From Psychrobacillus lasiicapitis (GTDB taxonomy: Bacteria > Bacillota > Bacilli > Bacillales_A > Planococcaceae): DNA of 64,000 bases. The stretch's first letter is position 1, and the number at the start of each line of letters is the position of its first letter. Positions 1 to 8,670 of this stretch are shown here, in pieces. The DNA lies in assembly GCF_006861795.1 (NCBI RefSeq), contig NZ_VDGH01000007.1:186001-250000 (forward strand). The letters run 5' to 3'. Below the pieces are notes generated by a model that made no database searches, was not told the origin of the DNA, and saw nothing but the letters and a program-made list of their open reading frames with translations. The translations under genes and the position numbers were made by a program.

Positions 1-1299
1 AGATCAAAAGAAAACTTTAAAATTGGTAATGAAAAAATGCCGATTGGTGTTGTTCATGGACTTGCCCTATTGAAAAAATCTGCCGCAATAGTTAGTCACT
101 CTCTAGGAAATTTATCAGAAGCAAAAAAAGATGCGATCGCAGCAGCAGCAGACGAAATTCTAACAGGAAAACTAGATGACCATTTTCCATTAGTCGTATG
201 GCAGACAGGTAGCGGTACACAATCGAACATGAATGTAAATGAAGTAATTGCTCATCGTGGAAATCAACTCCTTGAAGAAAAGGGAAGCGAGGAACGACTT
301 CATCCAAATGATGATGTTAACAAATCTCAAAGTTCAAACGATACATTCCCAACAGCTTTACATATTGCAGGAGTGCTAGCTGTAGAAAAGCAGCTTCTAC
401 CAGCAATTGATATATTAAAAGAAACACTAGGTAAGAAGTCAGAACAATTTATGGATATTGTGAAAATCGGACGTACACACTTGCAAGATGCAACGCCTCT
501 TTCACTAGGACAAGAGTTTAGCGGTTGGCATCGTATGCTCGAAAAATCAGCTAAAATGATTACGCAAAGTGTGCAAGACATGAAAGAACTTGCGATCGGT
601 GGAACAGCAGTAGGTACGGGACTAAACGCACCAAAAGGATTTGGTGATTTAGTAGCAGCTGAAATTTCTAAAGCATTAAGTATTGAATTTACTTCAGCAA
701 AAAATAAGTTCCACTCTCTAACAAGCTATGACGATGTTGTATACGTGCATGGTGCAGTAAAAGCACTTGCTGCGGACTTGATGAAGATCGCCAATGATGT
801 CCGCTTACTAGCAAGTGGACCACGTTCAGGAATTGGAGAAATTTCCATTCCAGAAAACGAACCAGGAAGTTCTATCATGCCAGGTAAAGTAAACCCAACG
901 CAAAGTGAAGCGATGACAATGGTTGTTGCCCAAGTAATGGGGAATGATACTACGATTAGTTTTGCTGCAAGCCAAGGTCATTATCAGTTGAATGTTTTCA
1001 AACCGGTTATTATTCATAACTTCCTACAATCTGTTCGCTTATTAAGCGATGCGATTATTAGCTTTAATAATAATTGTGCAGTTGGCATTGAACCAAACTT
1101 AGAAACAATCGAACACCATGTAAATAATTCACTAATGTTAGTTACAGCATTAAATCCATATATCGGCTATGAAAATGCTGCAAAAATTGCGAAGCATGCA
1201 CATAAAAATGGTACTACATTGAAAGAAGCTGCTGTAGCCCTTGATTTATTAACTGCTGAAAAGTTCGATGAAATTGTTCGCCCAGAAAAAATGATATAA
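1..1299 (+). CDS. fumC: Fumarate hydratase class II, 5' end outside window
   Basis: Catalyses reversible hydration of fumarate to malate in the TCA cycle, in the cytosol. The frame is open from base 1. The residues before the first internal ATG at 37 (reading [14 protein letters not shown]) match the N-terminal region of FumC, so the true start lies upstream and roughly 40 residues are missing. The fumarase/aspartase signature [11 protein letters not shown] is at about nt 865-897, and the substrate-binding segments [10 protein letters not shown] and GRTHLQDA are present. The C-terminus looks complete. A lipoprotein gene follows after 21 bp without a terminator, so they may share a transcript. 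Family assignment is near certain. Confidence 0.95.
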   Translation, partial: RSKENFKIGNEKMPIGVVHGLALLKKSAAIVSHSLGNLSEAKKDAIAAAADEILTGKLDDHFPLVVWQTGSGTQSNMNVNEVIAHRGNQLLEEKGSEERLHPNDDVNKSQSSNDTFPTALHIAGVLAVEKQLLPAIDILKETLGKKSEQFMDIVKIGRTHLQDATPLSLGQEFSGWHRMLEKSAKMITQSVQDMKELAIGGTAVGTGLNAPKGFGDLVAAEISKALSIEFTSAKNKFHSLTSYDDVVYVHGAVKALAADLMKIANDVRLLASGPRSGIGEISIPENEPGSSIMPGKVNPTQSEAMTMVVAQVMGNDTTISFAASQGHYQLNVFKPVIIHNFLQSVRLLSDAIISFNNNCAVGIEPNLETIEHHVNNSLMLVTALNPYIGYENAAKIAKHAHKNGTTLKEAAVALDLLTAEKFDEIVRPEKMI

Positions 1300-1320
1300 G
1301 AAGAAAAGAGATTTATTCAC

Positions 1321-1812
1321 ATGAAAAAAATACTATTTATATGCCTCATTTCTATTTTAGTTCTTTCTGCATGTGGCCAGAAAGAGACGAAAGAGAATCA
1401 CGAAGGACATGAAGACCATAGTGCACATTTAGCAAATGGAGATATCCAAGAAACAACTGCCTCAACAGACGTGTTACCAGTATTTTTAGACAAACAGTCA
1501 GAGGATATGCAACTTGTGTATCAAGCAGCTGCCAAAGCACACGATATTTTAAAATGGATGCCTTGTTACTGCGGTTGCGGTGATAGTGCGGGGCATAAGA
1601 ACAACTTTAACTGTTTCGTTCACGAGATAAAAGAAAATGGAGAAGTTGTGTGGGATGACCACGGAACACGCTGTGCGGCTTGTTTAGAAACCGCGGTTAC
1701 TTCTATCAAAATGGTCCAAGAAGGTAAGTCATTAGTAGAAATTCGTAACGCAATTGACGAAGCTTATAAAGAGGGCTATGCAACACCAACTAAAACACCA
1801 ATGCCGTCTTAA
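1321..1812 (+). CDS. PCYCGC-motif lipoprotein with His-rich N-terminus
   Basis: A 163-residue predicted lipoprotein. Residues 1-18 form a signal peptide ending in the lipobox LSAC. A His/Glu/Asp-rich stretch (NHEGHEDHSAH, about residues 26-36) follows, and the family-defining PCYCGCG motif lies at about residues 81-87, with a second CAAC pair near 119-122. This matches the PCYCGC protein family (Pfam PF13798 by recollection), whose function is unknown to me. The cysteine- and histidine-rich make-up suggests metal or cofactor binding outside the membrane, which is inference. It sits 21 bp after fumC and is closed by a strong terminator. Confidence 0.85.
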   Translation: MKKILFICLISILVLSACGQKETKENHEGHEDHSAHLANGDIQETTASTDVLPVFLDKQSEDMQLVYQAAAKAHDILKWMPCYCGCGDSAGHKNNFNCFVHEIKENGEVVWDDHGTRCAACLETAVTSIKMVQEGKSLVEIRNAIDEAYKEGYATPTKTPMPS

Positions 1813-1818
1813 CTAGCA

Positions 1819-1862
1819 AAAACTGCTCCTACTCACGAGTTTGTGAGTAGGAGCAGTTTTTT
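1819..1862 (+). terminator. Intrinsic terminator after the PCYCGC lipoprotein
   Basis: A perfect 18-bp stem (1819-1836 with 1843-1860) has a 6-nt loop and a T-run. The A-run on the left arm means it can also work on the other strand for rsiV, which ends at 1886. Confidence 0.9.
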
Positions 1863-1885
1863 GATGGAAAAGTGAGAACCGGTCC

Positions 1886-2746
1886 CTATTTAATATAGTA
1901 GTCACTTATTAAAATATCACGTATCACTTCAGTTGGAATTTCAAACGTTACCATCCCCATATAACCAGGAGCTACCTCGTATTCGTCAAAGGATATAGTG
2001 AGTTTATTATCTGCGGTAATGTAAAATTGTTGATCAGATAAAATGGATGAAAAGCCATCTTCATCTTCTTCCAAAAAGTAAACAACTTCTTCATTTGCCA
2101 TTTGTCGTTGCATTTCTTCTTTAATATAGGCTGAGATTATCTGGATATAAGAGTCATCTTTAAATAAGCTTGGTAATGTAATGTATAATTCTTGTTCTTT
2201 ATCGATATTATCATACGTAGCAGATTCACTTCCCGAAGCCATTATCTCTAGGTTTCTATTTGCTACAACTAGTAGTGAATCTGTATCCGTAACCACTTCA
2301 TAATCTGCATTTACGGCATAATTTCCTCCACCAGCTACTTTCATTTCCTCCATTTTCTTCTGGAAGCTCTCATAAAGTGCTTTGTTTTCTGAAATATACT
2401 TGTCGTTTAGCATTTGCAATAATTCTTTATTTTCAAGTCCTGTTACATTCGGTGTTGTTATATCTGCACTGAAATTATCTTCCGCTATTTTAATCTCTTG
2501 TACGGTAACCACTTGAACGATGGACCCCACTACCGGTACAGAGGCAAGGGAATGTGCGAGCGCTGGACTTACATTTACGCTTGTTATAAATAAGGTTGCC
2601 GCTGCAACAAAGCCGATTCCCCATTGTTTAAAAGGTTTGTTCTGTTTTCTTTTGGCTTTTTTAATCGATCTTTTCACAATAAGATTTAATTCCTCAGGTA
2701 TTTCAATTTCTTCATATTTCTGTTTGGCATCTTGTAAATTCTTCAT
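1886..2746 (-). CDS. rsiV: Anti-sigma-V factor RsiV, lysozyme receptor
   Basis: A single-pass membrane anti-sigma factor of 286 residues, the same size as B. subtilis RsiV. The cytoplasmic N-terminus (about 1-44) should hold SigV inactive. A membrane segment lies at about 45-65, and the extracellular part ends in a DUF3298-type domain that in B. subtilis binds lysozyme and triggers signal peptidase and RasP cleavage. The segment ITADNKLTISFDEYEVAPGY is nearly identical in type to B. subtilis RsiV. PALA-H just outside the membrane is a plausible signal peptidase site. Its ATG overlaps the sigV stop, so the two are translationally coupled. Confidence 0.92.
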   Translation of the reverse strand: MKNLQDAKQKYEEIEIPEELNLIVKRSIKKAKRKQNKPFKQWGIGFVAAATLFITSVNVSPALAHSLASVPVVGSIVQVVTVQEIKIAEDNFSADITTPNVTGLENKELLQMLNDKYISENKALYESFQKKMEEMKVAGGGNYAVNADYEVVTDTDSLLVVANRNLEIMASGSESATYDNIDKEQELYITLPSLFKDDSYIQIISAYIKEEMQRQMANEEVVYFLEEDEDGFSSILSDQQFYITADNKLTISFDEYEVAPGYMGMVTFEIPTEVIRDILISDYYIK

Positions 2747-3240
2747 AATTCCACCTTCTCTTCCATGTTTATTCGCAGCTTTCGAAGTGCTGCATACAAT
2801 CTCGTTTTGATGGTATTTGAATTTTCGCTCTGTATCTCTGCAATTTCATCTATTTTTAAATCCTCGAAAAAACGAAGTACAATAATCGTTTTATATGGTT
2901 CATTTAGATGGTCGATGGCTTCATATAAATCATAATCTTTTTCAAGATTATGCTGCTCAGGCAATAACGAATGGAGGATATCATCGTCCATTGCTTGCAT
3001 ACGACCGTGCTTTCTGATGAAATCTATTGCAGTATTTACAACAATCCGATAAAACCATGTTTTGATATATCGTTCTTCCTCTAATCGATCTATTGAATTT
3101 AACGCTTTATAAATGCTGTCTTGAATAATGTCTAGTGCGTTCTCTTTATTTTTTACATAACTAAAAGCTAATCGATAATAATCGTTTTGATGTTCTACTA
3201 TATAGTTTTCAACTAGTTGAAACTTTTCCTTATTCGTCAT
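2743..3240 (-). CDS. sigV: ECF RNA polymerase sigma factor SigV
   Basis: An ECF sigma factor of 165 residues with region 2 (YYRLAFSYVKNKENALDIIQ) and region 4 (LRFFEDLKIDEIAEI, NTIKTRL) clear. It is most like B. subtilis SigV, which responds to lysozyme. The frame is open up to a TTG at 3285, but ATG 3240 is preferred: an AAAGGAGTT site lies at 3252-3260, and an ECF-type promoter at 3292-3316 would start transcription about where the TTG lies. It is followed by rsiV with a 4-bp overlap. The B. subtilis partner oatA is not next to it here. Confidence 0.93.
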   Translation of the reverse strand: MTNKEKFQLVENYIVEHQNDYYRLAFSYVKNKENALDIIQDSIYKALNSIDRLEEERYIKTWFYRIVVNTAIDFIRKHGRMQAMDDDILHSLLPEQHNLEKDYDLYEAIDHLNEPYKTIIVLRFFEDLKIDEIAEIQSENSNTIKTRLYAALRKLRINMEEKVEL

Positions 3241-3291
3241 GACGTATATGAACTCCTTTTTCCCGTACCCGCGATTACGTTTCAAAGATTA

Positions 3292-3316
3292 GACGGGCAA
3301 GTGTTTTGGAAAGTTT
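3292..3316 (-). promoter_or_regulatory. ECF-type promoter (probable SigV autoregulation)
   Basis: On the minus strand AAAC (3316-3313) is followed after 17 nt by CGTC (3295-3292). This is the AAC/CGTC pattern of Bacillus ECF promoters, about 50 bp upstream of the preferred sigV start. Autoregulation is inferred. Confidence 0.6.
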
Positions 3317-3422
3317 GACTATCAATAAAATATTTCTTAAGAAATTCTTCATGTTTATCCTTCCAAAATATTAAGAAACAGTAGGTACACTATGTAAGTA
3401 GCAAAAGGGAAGGAGAAAATAA

Positions 3423-4121
3423 ATGATACAAGTACAGAACGTTAATCATACATTTCTAATTGGGAAAAAGGGAAAAGAAAAGAAGGTACCTGTCCTTAAA
3501 GGATTAACCTTTGAAGTAGAGAAAGGAGAAGTCGTTGCAATTGTAGGAAAAAGTGGATCGGGTAAATCCACATTACTCCACACAATAGCAGGCTTTATGA
3601 GTCCAGAACAAGGATCCATTATCGTGAATGGTCAAGAAACTGTTCATTTGAATGAAACAGAAAGAGCAAAATTCCGTTTAAATAACTTTGGTTTTATCTT
3701 TCAAAACTTTCAACTCATGCCTCGGTTAACTGCTTTTGAAAATATAGAGCTACCATTAAAGCTAAAGGGAATTGCGGCTAAAAAAAGAAAAACGAGCGTG
3801 CAACTACTATTGAAAAAAGTAGGACTTGAGGAAGTAGCAGATCATTATCCAAATGAATTGTCAGGAGGACAACAGCAGCGCGTTAGTATTGCACGAGCAT
3901 TAATCACTAATCCTCCGATTTTGTTTGCAGATGAGCCAACGGGTAGCTTAGATTCAGAAACCGAACAAGATATTTTGTTGTTAATACAAGATCTCAATCA
4001 AACAATGGGCGTAACGTTCGTTATTATTACGCATGACGAGGAAGTCGCAAACATTGCCCATCGTAAATTCAGAATGCATGATGGGGAATTAGTGAAAGGA
4101 GATACAAGCAATGTTATTTAA
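3423..4121 (+). CDS. ABC transporter ATPase, MacB/LolD type
   Basis: A 232-residue ATP-binding subunit of a MacB-like (type VII) ABC system. It has Walker A GKSGSGKST (about 42-50), the Q-loop region, signature LSGGQQQRVSIARA (about 146-159), Walker B ILFADEPTGSLD (about 167-178) and the H-loop ITHD. Such ATPases drive FtsX-fold permeases that export peptides or lipids or transduce signals rather than import solutes. The RBS is GGAAGGAG. It overlaps the permease gene by 11 bp. It is divergent from sigV-rsiV, so a cell-envelope stress role is possible but unproven. Confidence 0.9.
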   Translation: MIQVQNVNHTFLIGKKGKEKKVPVLKGLTFEVEKGEVVAIVGKSGSGKSTLLHTIAGFMSPEQGSIIVNGQETVHLNETERAKFRLNNFGFIFQNFQLMPRLTAFENIELPLKLKGIAAKKRKTSVQLLLKKVGLEEVADHYPNELSGGQQQRVSIARALITNPPILFADEPTGSLDSETEQDILLLIQDLNQTMGVTFVIITHDEEVANIAHRKFRMHDGELVKGDTSNVI

Positions 4122-5406
4122 AGATCAAGTTGACTTTGTAAGCCAACATATTAAGAAGAATAAATTACGTGTATTTATGACCGTACTAGCCGCCACGATG
4201 GGATGTGCATTTTTAATCGTTCTTGCTTCCATAGGATTTGGCATACAGGATACGATGCGCAAGGAAATATTAGAAGATCAAGCTATTACCGAGGTAGAAG
4301 TGTATACCAATAATGGAGAAGCACTCGATATTTCTCAAATTAGCGAAGTTGAGCATGTAAATGCCATTGTGCATAGAACTAGTATGGACATAATGGCAGT
4401 TTCTCAATTAGACGAGCGTTCGCTTGAAGGAAATATGCTACTAACTAATTTTGTAGAAGAAGAAAAATCTAACCTCCAATTATCCGAAGGGCGTATGCCT
4501 ACAAAGGAAAATGAAATTGTTGTAGGGTACCAGTTTGCAGAAAACTTATTAACAGATGCGGAACGTAAAGAAATGGAAAAAATTACAGAAGAGGATGCTG
4601 AGCCAATAGGAGGTTATAAAGAATCTCTAATCGGAAAAACTATTTCCATGTCTATGCAATCTTACGAAATGGATGAAGCATTCCCTGAAAAGTGGGACTT
4701 TACGATTGTAGGGGTAACAGAGAAACCGGCAAGGGACTGGTTTGTCGACACTAATATGTTAGTAGATGAATCGTGGAAAGACAAGTTTCAAGAAGTGTAC
4801 GAGGCGAATGCGGGGAACGAGAATCCGGACTTATTCTACTCTAGCACGAAAATCTACACTTCTAGCCTAGAGCATGTTAAATCGGTAACAGAAGAGCTAA
4901 AAGAAATGGGCTACAGTGTGTATTCCGTTTCAGAACAATTGGAGCAGTTAGATGTCTTTTTCATGGCATTTAAAATAGGACTTATCTTTGTTGGGACAAT
5001 CGCAGTATTAATCGCATCGATTGGTATTTTTAACACGATGACAATGGCAGTAACTGAAAGAACTCGTGAAATCGGAGTGATGAAAGCAATAGGAGCTAGT
5101 CCTAAACTAATTCAGCGCCTATTTTTAATGGAAAGTGCATGGATCGGGATTATCGGGACTGTGCTCGCAGTCATTATTTCATATGCAGTGAGTTTCCTAG
5201 CAAACTGGATATTGCCGATGGTAGTAGGAGCAGCATTAGGGGAGGATGAGTTCCAAGATTTATCGATGACATTCTCGCTAATCCCATGGCAGCTTGTGGT
5301 CATTGCATCTGTGATTAGCATTAGTGTGGCGATGATTTCTGGATGGAGACCAGCACGAAAAGCAACAAAAATTGATGTCATTCACGCATTAAGACAAGAG
5401 TTATAA
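4111..5406 (+). CDS. ABC transporter permease, FtsX/MacB fold
   Basis: A 431-residue permease with one membrane segment near residues 20-42, a large extracytoplasmic domain (about 45-265), and three C-terminal membrane segments (about 280-305, 340-365, 395-415). The conserved FtsX-family motif TERTREIGVMKAIGAS lies on the cytoplasmic side and contacts the ATPase. The ATG is preceded by AAAGGAG inside the ATPase gene and overlaps it by 11 bp. This is an obligate pair with the upstream ATPase. The substrate is unknown. Confidence 0.88.
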   Translation: MLFKDQVDFVSQHIKKNKLRVFMTVLAATMGCAFLIVLASIGFGIQDTMRKEILEDQAITEVEVYTNNGEALDISQISEVEHVNAIVHRTSMDIMAVSQLDERSLEGNMLLTNFVEEEKSNLQLSEGRMPTKENEIVVGYQFAENLLTDAERKEMEKITEEDAEPIGGYKESLIGKTISMSMQSYEMDEAFPEKWDFTIVGVTEKPARDWFVDTNMLVDESWKDKFQEVYEANAGNENPDLFYSSTKIYTSSLEHVKSVTEELKEMGYSVYSVSEQLEQLDVFFMAFKIGLIFVGTIAVLIASIGIFNTMTMAVTERTREIGVMKAIGASPKLIQRLFLMESAWIGIIGTVLAVIISYAVSFLANWILPMVVGAALGEDEFQDLSMTFSLIPWQLVVIASVISISVAMISGWRPARKATKIDVIHALRQEL

Positions 5407-5409
5407 GAA

Positions 5410-5452
5410 AAGCGCAAGCGCCTATGTCTGACCCTGAGGGGCAAGGCGCTGG
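5410..5452. repeat. GC-rich repeat remnant with AGCGCAAGCGCC core
   Basis: The segment AAAAGCGCAAGCGCC ... GGCGCTGGAGCT forms an AGCGCC/GGCGCT hairpin and differs in composition from its surroundings. A related core, AAAAGCGCTAAGCGCCTGTC, is on the minus strand at about 17484-17505. I recognise this as a type of intergenic repeat seen in Bacillaceae but know no formal name. Confidence 0.5.
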
Positions 5453-5490
5453 AGCTAGGTTCATACTGAGTAAAAAGTTTCTATTCTTAT

Positions 5491-5530
5491 AAAAAAGAGG
5501 TCGTCCCCGTTATGGAGACGACCTTTTATT
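5491..5530. terminator. Bidirectional terminator between the ABC permease and a small membrane gene
   Basis: AGGTCGTC (5498-5505) pairs with GACGACCT (5517-5524). There is an A-run before it and a T-run after it, so it serves both convergent genes. Confidence 0.85.
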
Positions 5531-5789
5531 GTGAAATGGTGAAATAAGCGAAGAATAGAACTAGTACAACTGCTACGTTTAATAAGTTGTAATTCATCCT
5601 CGAAATTTTTCTATCCATTTTCTCCGATTTGTTGATGAATGTGATCCCAACAAAGGTGATGAGGATAGCTAAGATTAAGGCCAGAATCGGTTGCATATTA
5701 TATACGCGTGCATCGATAAAATGGACAAGGATGATAGCGATGGCCATTGCCATACCATATGCCACTTTTTTTAGTGTTGGTTCTTTCAT
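5526..5789 (-). CDS. Small membrane protein of unknown function
   Basis: An 87-residue protein with three probable membrane helices (about 8-25, 33-52, 66-84) separated by a short charged loop NKSEKMDRKISR. I do not recognise the family. The ATG overlaps the stop of the upstream methyltransferase gene by 4 bp (ATGA), so it is translationally coupled to it. Its stop lies inside the terminator hairpin region. No function can be proposed from the sequence alone. Confidence 0.7.
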   Translation of the reverse strand: MKEPTLKKVAYGMAMAIAIILVHFIDARVYNMQPILALILAILITFVGITFINKSEKMDRKISRMNYNLLNVAVVLVLFFAYFTISQ

Positions 5790-6973
5790 TGTCTACTCCT
5801 ATCTGGGGAATAAGGTATCATTTCTTTCAATTCATTCTCCAAAAACGGCTCTGCATTTAGCATTTGCTTAAATTGCTTATAGCTTTCCATTTGTTCAGCA
5901 GTCGCTATTTTCCCGCTCTTATAAGCCCGTATCAAAATGTTCTTTGGTGTATTTTCCATATCGATAAACTCAACTAATTGTGCCTCATAACCGACCATAT
6001 TAAGTATTTCCGCTCGAATCGAATCCGTAGCAAGTGCCGCAAAACGTTCTTTTATAAGTCCATGCTTTAGCAAAATGTCTAGCCCGGGTGCGTCTAGCTG
6101 TCGATTTAGCTCATGCTGACAGCAGGGGACACTTAAAATAACACTCGCTCCCCATTTTACTGCACGGGAAAGCGCCATGTCTGTTGCAACGTCACAGGCA
6201 TGTAGAGTGACAACCATATCGACAGCCGATTCATCGTTGTAATCATTAATATCACCAACTAAAAACTCGAGCTCATCATATCCTAAATCATCCGCAATCT
6301 TTGCGCATTCCTCAATAACTTCTTTTTTCAAATCGAGCCCTGTTACACGAATATCGAGACCTTTTTCGATTTTTAAATAGTGATAAAGGGCAAATGTCAG
6401 ATACGATTTCCCAGATCCAAAATCTAGTATACGCACGGGTTTATCCTTTGGTAAATGGGCAAGCGTGTCGTCGATAAATTCCACAAAACGATTGATTTGC
6501 TTAAATTTATCATACTTTTGTTTTTTTACTTTTCCTTCCTCTGTTTGTACTCCTAAACGAATAAGGAAGGGATAGGGAGTGTTTTCATCTAACAAATAAT
6601 TCTTTTTCCGATTATGAGAAAGGTTCACTGTTTTTGTACCCGCTGCTTTCTCCGATTTCAACATCACTTTGTTTTTCTTAGAAAGCTGGACTTGTACTTT
6701 TTCTGTTACGAAGTCCGCATGAATTTGGCGGAACTGTTCTAACAGCTCATCCAGTGTATTTGCGAATTCGTCTAATTGCACATTTTCATGCTTTAAAATG
6801 CGTTCATATTGGTATTCCAGTTGGATATGATACATATTTTTTATTTCGATTGGTTTAAGTTTTACACGCTTTATTTCATTCGACTTTGCACGTGGTTGAC
6901 TGATAGTTGCAGCAACCAACTGCTTGTTTGTGATTTGATCTATTAGATATGCTTTCATTTCTTGAAATTCCAT
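5786..6973 (-). CDS. Class I SAM-dependent methyltransferase (PF13679 type)
   Basis: A 395-residue protein. The N-terminal 150 residues are lysine-rich and may bind RNA or protein. The Rossmann methyltransferase domain begins with motif I ILDFGSGKSY (182-191), followed by an acidic loop GDINDYND and the distinctive LSVPCCQHELN segment at about 280-290. These features fit the Methyltransf_32 group (also found in eukaryotic METTL25-like proteins). The substrate is not known to me. It is co-transcribed with the small membrane protein downstream. The region upstream contains a three-unit 21-bp array. Confidence 0.8.
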   Translation of the reverse strand: MEFQEMKAYLIDQITNKQLVAATISQPRAKSNEIKRVKLKPIEIKNMYHIQLEYQYERILKHENVQLDEFANTLDELLEQFRQIHADFVTEKVQVQLSKKNKVMLKSEKAAGTKTVNLSHNRKKNYLLDENTPYPFLIRLGVQTEEGKVKKQKYDKFKQINRFVEFIDDTLAHLPKDKPVRILDFGSGKSYLTFALYHYLKIEKGLDIRVTGLDLKKEVIEECAKIADDLGYDELEFLVGDINDYNDESAVDMVVTLHACDVATDMALSRAVKWGASVILSVPCCQHELNRQLDAPGLDILLKHGLIKERFAALATDSIRAEILNMVGYEAQLVEFIDMENTPKNILIRAYKSGKIATAEQMESYKQFKQMLNAEPFLENELKEMIPYSPDRSRQ

Positions 6974-7036
6974 AAGTTTCGCCTTCTTTTTCCGTAATAT
7001 ACTTGGAAATAGTGTAACATATCGGCGTTATTTTAG

Positions 7037-7095
7037 GTTAGTTGGAAAAATGAAAGCTTTAGTTGTAAAAATCAAAAATTTAGTTGTATAGGAAA
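7037..7095. repeat. 21-bp-period array, three units, TTTAGTTG core
   Basis: TAGTTG starts at 7039, 7060 and 7081, a period of exactly 21 bp, with A-rich linkers. It lies between the nhaC stop and the methyltransferase start, where no hairpin terminator is visible. The same core occurs at 42670-42760. Confidence 0.8.
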
Positions 7096-7106
7096 TGAAC
7101 TGGAAA

Positions 7107-8486
7107 TTATTTCACGTAAGTAAGCGTCTTCCCAGTCCACCCAAATAAAATAGTCAGAATTGGACTCAACAAGCAGAAAAAGGCAAATGGCAAGTAATCA
7201 ATCGTTGAGACAGCTAACACATTCGTGATGAATATGCCGCATACACTCCAAGGGACGAGTGGATTCACGACTGTACCAGCGTCTTCCATGACACGTGCCA
7301 AGTTTTTATTGGCCAGTCCTACTTTTTTAAACTGTGCCTGAAAGGATTCCCCTGTTAGTAATATCGATAAATATTGCTCACCTATAAGCGTGTTAACGCC
7401 TATTCCAGCGAAGGCAGCCGCTGTAATAACAGAGCCTACGCTTTTCAATATACTTTCCATTTTTGAGAGTAGACATTGCACTATACCTAGGGTAAATAAT
7501 AGTCCTCCCATACTTAATGCAAGTATGACAAGTCCTACCGTGAACATCATGCTATTTATACCGCCACGAGTAAGCAGCGAGTCGATTGCTTCGACTCCTA
7601 TACTAGATGTATAGCCGTTAAACAATATATTCAGTACATCCTCAAAAGGTGTATATTGAAAGAAATAAGAAATACAAATAGCTGCAATAGAAGTTAATGC
7701 TAAGGCGATAATTGCAGGTACTTTTTTAATAGAAAGTATAAAGAGTAGAACAATTGGAAGTAGCGTATACCAGTGAACCATACCTGTTTGAAGGAGTCCT
7801 TCTTGAAAGACCTTAATCTGATCCAATCCCTTGAATTCTTTATTGGGCGATAAAATACCGTATCCAATGAGCGAGATGAAAAATGCCGGAATGGTCGTCC
7901 ATCCCATATTGCGAATATGTTCAAATAAATCTACTTGAACAATCGCAGATGCAAGATTCGTCGTATCAGACAAAGGGGACATTTTATCTCCAAAAAACGC
8001 ACCAGACACAATCGCACCGGCAGTAATGGCTAATGAAATATCCATTGCGCTCGCCATCCCGATAAACGCTACACCAACTGTTGCAACTGTTGTTAAGGAA
8101 CTCCCAATAGATAACCCAACAATACAAGTAACTAAAAATACAATCGCAAAGAAGAAATGTGGTGTGATAAATTGAAAGCCTAAGTAGATAAGTGTAGGAA
8201 TAGTACCGCCCATCATCCAGCTACTTATCAATATACCTATAAAGAAAAAGATAAAGATGGCCCCAAGTCCAGCTTTTGAGCCTTCTACAAGTCCTTCCTC
8301 TAACTTTTTGAAAGGAACTTTTTTAAATAATCCATAAGTGATCAATATTAAAATAGCCAGCAAAATAGGCATATGTGGAACTGCATCAAATTGAACAATA
8401 CAAACTGCCATTAATGCAATAATCGTAAACGTAATAAGAACAGCCTCTATAAAAGAAGGCGTAATTGTCGAACGAATTCGAAACAT
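7107..8486 (-). CDS. nhaC: Na+/H+ antiporter, NhaC family
   Basis: A polytopic membrane protein of 459 residues (about 11-12 hydrophobic segments) that exchanges external H+ for internal Na+, or a related organic substrate. The family hallmark GAFFGDKMSPLSDTTNLAS (about 163-181) is intact, and the C-terminal EDAGTVVNPLVPWSVCG segment is typical of NhaC and of the malate/lactate-linked MleN subgroup. Which substrate is exchanged cannot be told from the sequence. The start is ATG with a TGAGGAGG-type RBS. A leader hairpin and a SigA-like promoter lie upstream. Confidence 0.88.
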   Translation of the reverse strand: MFRIRSTITPSFIEAVLITFTIIALMAVCIVQFDAVPHMPILLAILILITYGLFKKVPFKKLEEGLVEGSKAGLGAIFIFFFIGILISSWMMGGTIPTLIYLGFQFITPHFFFAIVFLVTCIVGLSIGSSLTTVATVGVAFIGMASAMDISLAITAGAIVSGAFFGDKMSPLSDTTNLASAIVQVDLFEHIRNMGWTTIPAFFISLIGYGILSPNKEFKGLDQIKVFQEGLLQTGMVHWYTLLPIVLLFILSIKKVPAIIALALTSIAAICISYFFQYTPFEDVLNILFNGYTSSIGVEAIDSLLTRGGINSMMFTVGLVILALSMGGLLFTLGIVQCLLSKMESILKSVGSVITAAAFAGIGVNTLIGEQYLSILLTGESFQAQFKKVGLANKNLARVMEDAGTVVNPLVPWSVCGIFITNVLAVSTIDYLPFAFFCLLSPILTILFGWTGKTLTYVK

Positions 8487-8519
8487 TGTAAATCCTCCTC
8501 AATGAAAATCTTTTCAAAC

Positions 8520-8553
8520 ACTTTCGCACTTCAACGCTTTGAAGTGACGAAGT
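8520..8553 (-). other. Hairpin at the 5' end of the nhaC transcript
   Basis: 8520-8534 pairs with 8539-8553 around a 4-nt loop (13 of 15 positions, one of them wobble). It falls almost exactly at the predicted transcription start. It could stabilise the mRNA or act as an operator. Confidence 0.5.
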
Positions 8554-8560
8554 AATTAGG

Positions 8561-8588
8561 ATTTTATCATGTTTTATTATTAAGTCAA
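8561..8588 (-). promoter_or_regulatory. SigA-like promoter for nhaC
   Basis: On the minus strand TTGACT (8588-8583), a 16-bp spacer and TAAAAT (8566-8561) lie about 75 bp upstream of the start codon. Confidence 0.55.
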
Positions 8589-8670
8589 TTAGTTAATAAA
8601 TAGTCTATTTCGTCAGAATTTTGTGATAGAATGATAGAAAAAGAAATAACAATCAAAAGGGGAGATTTGT

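Noticed and set aside
3241-3285. Upstream TTG start for sigV
   Set aside because: It would fall at the predicted transcription start and has no RBS; ATG 3240 has AAAGGAGTT upstream and matches the family start.
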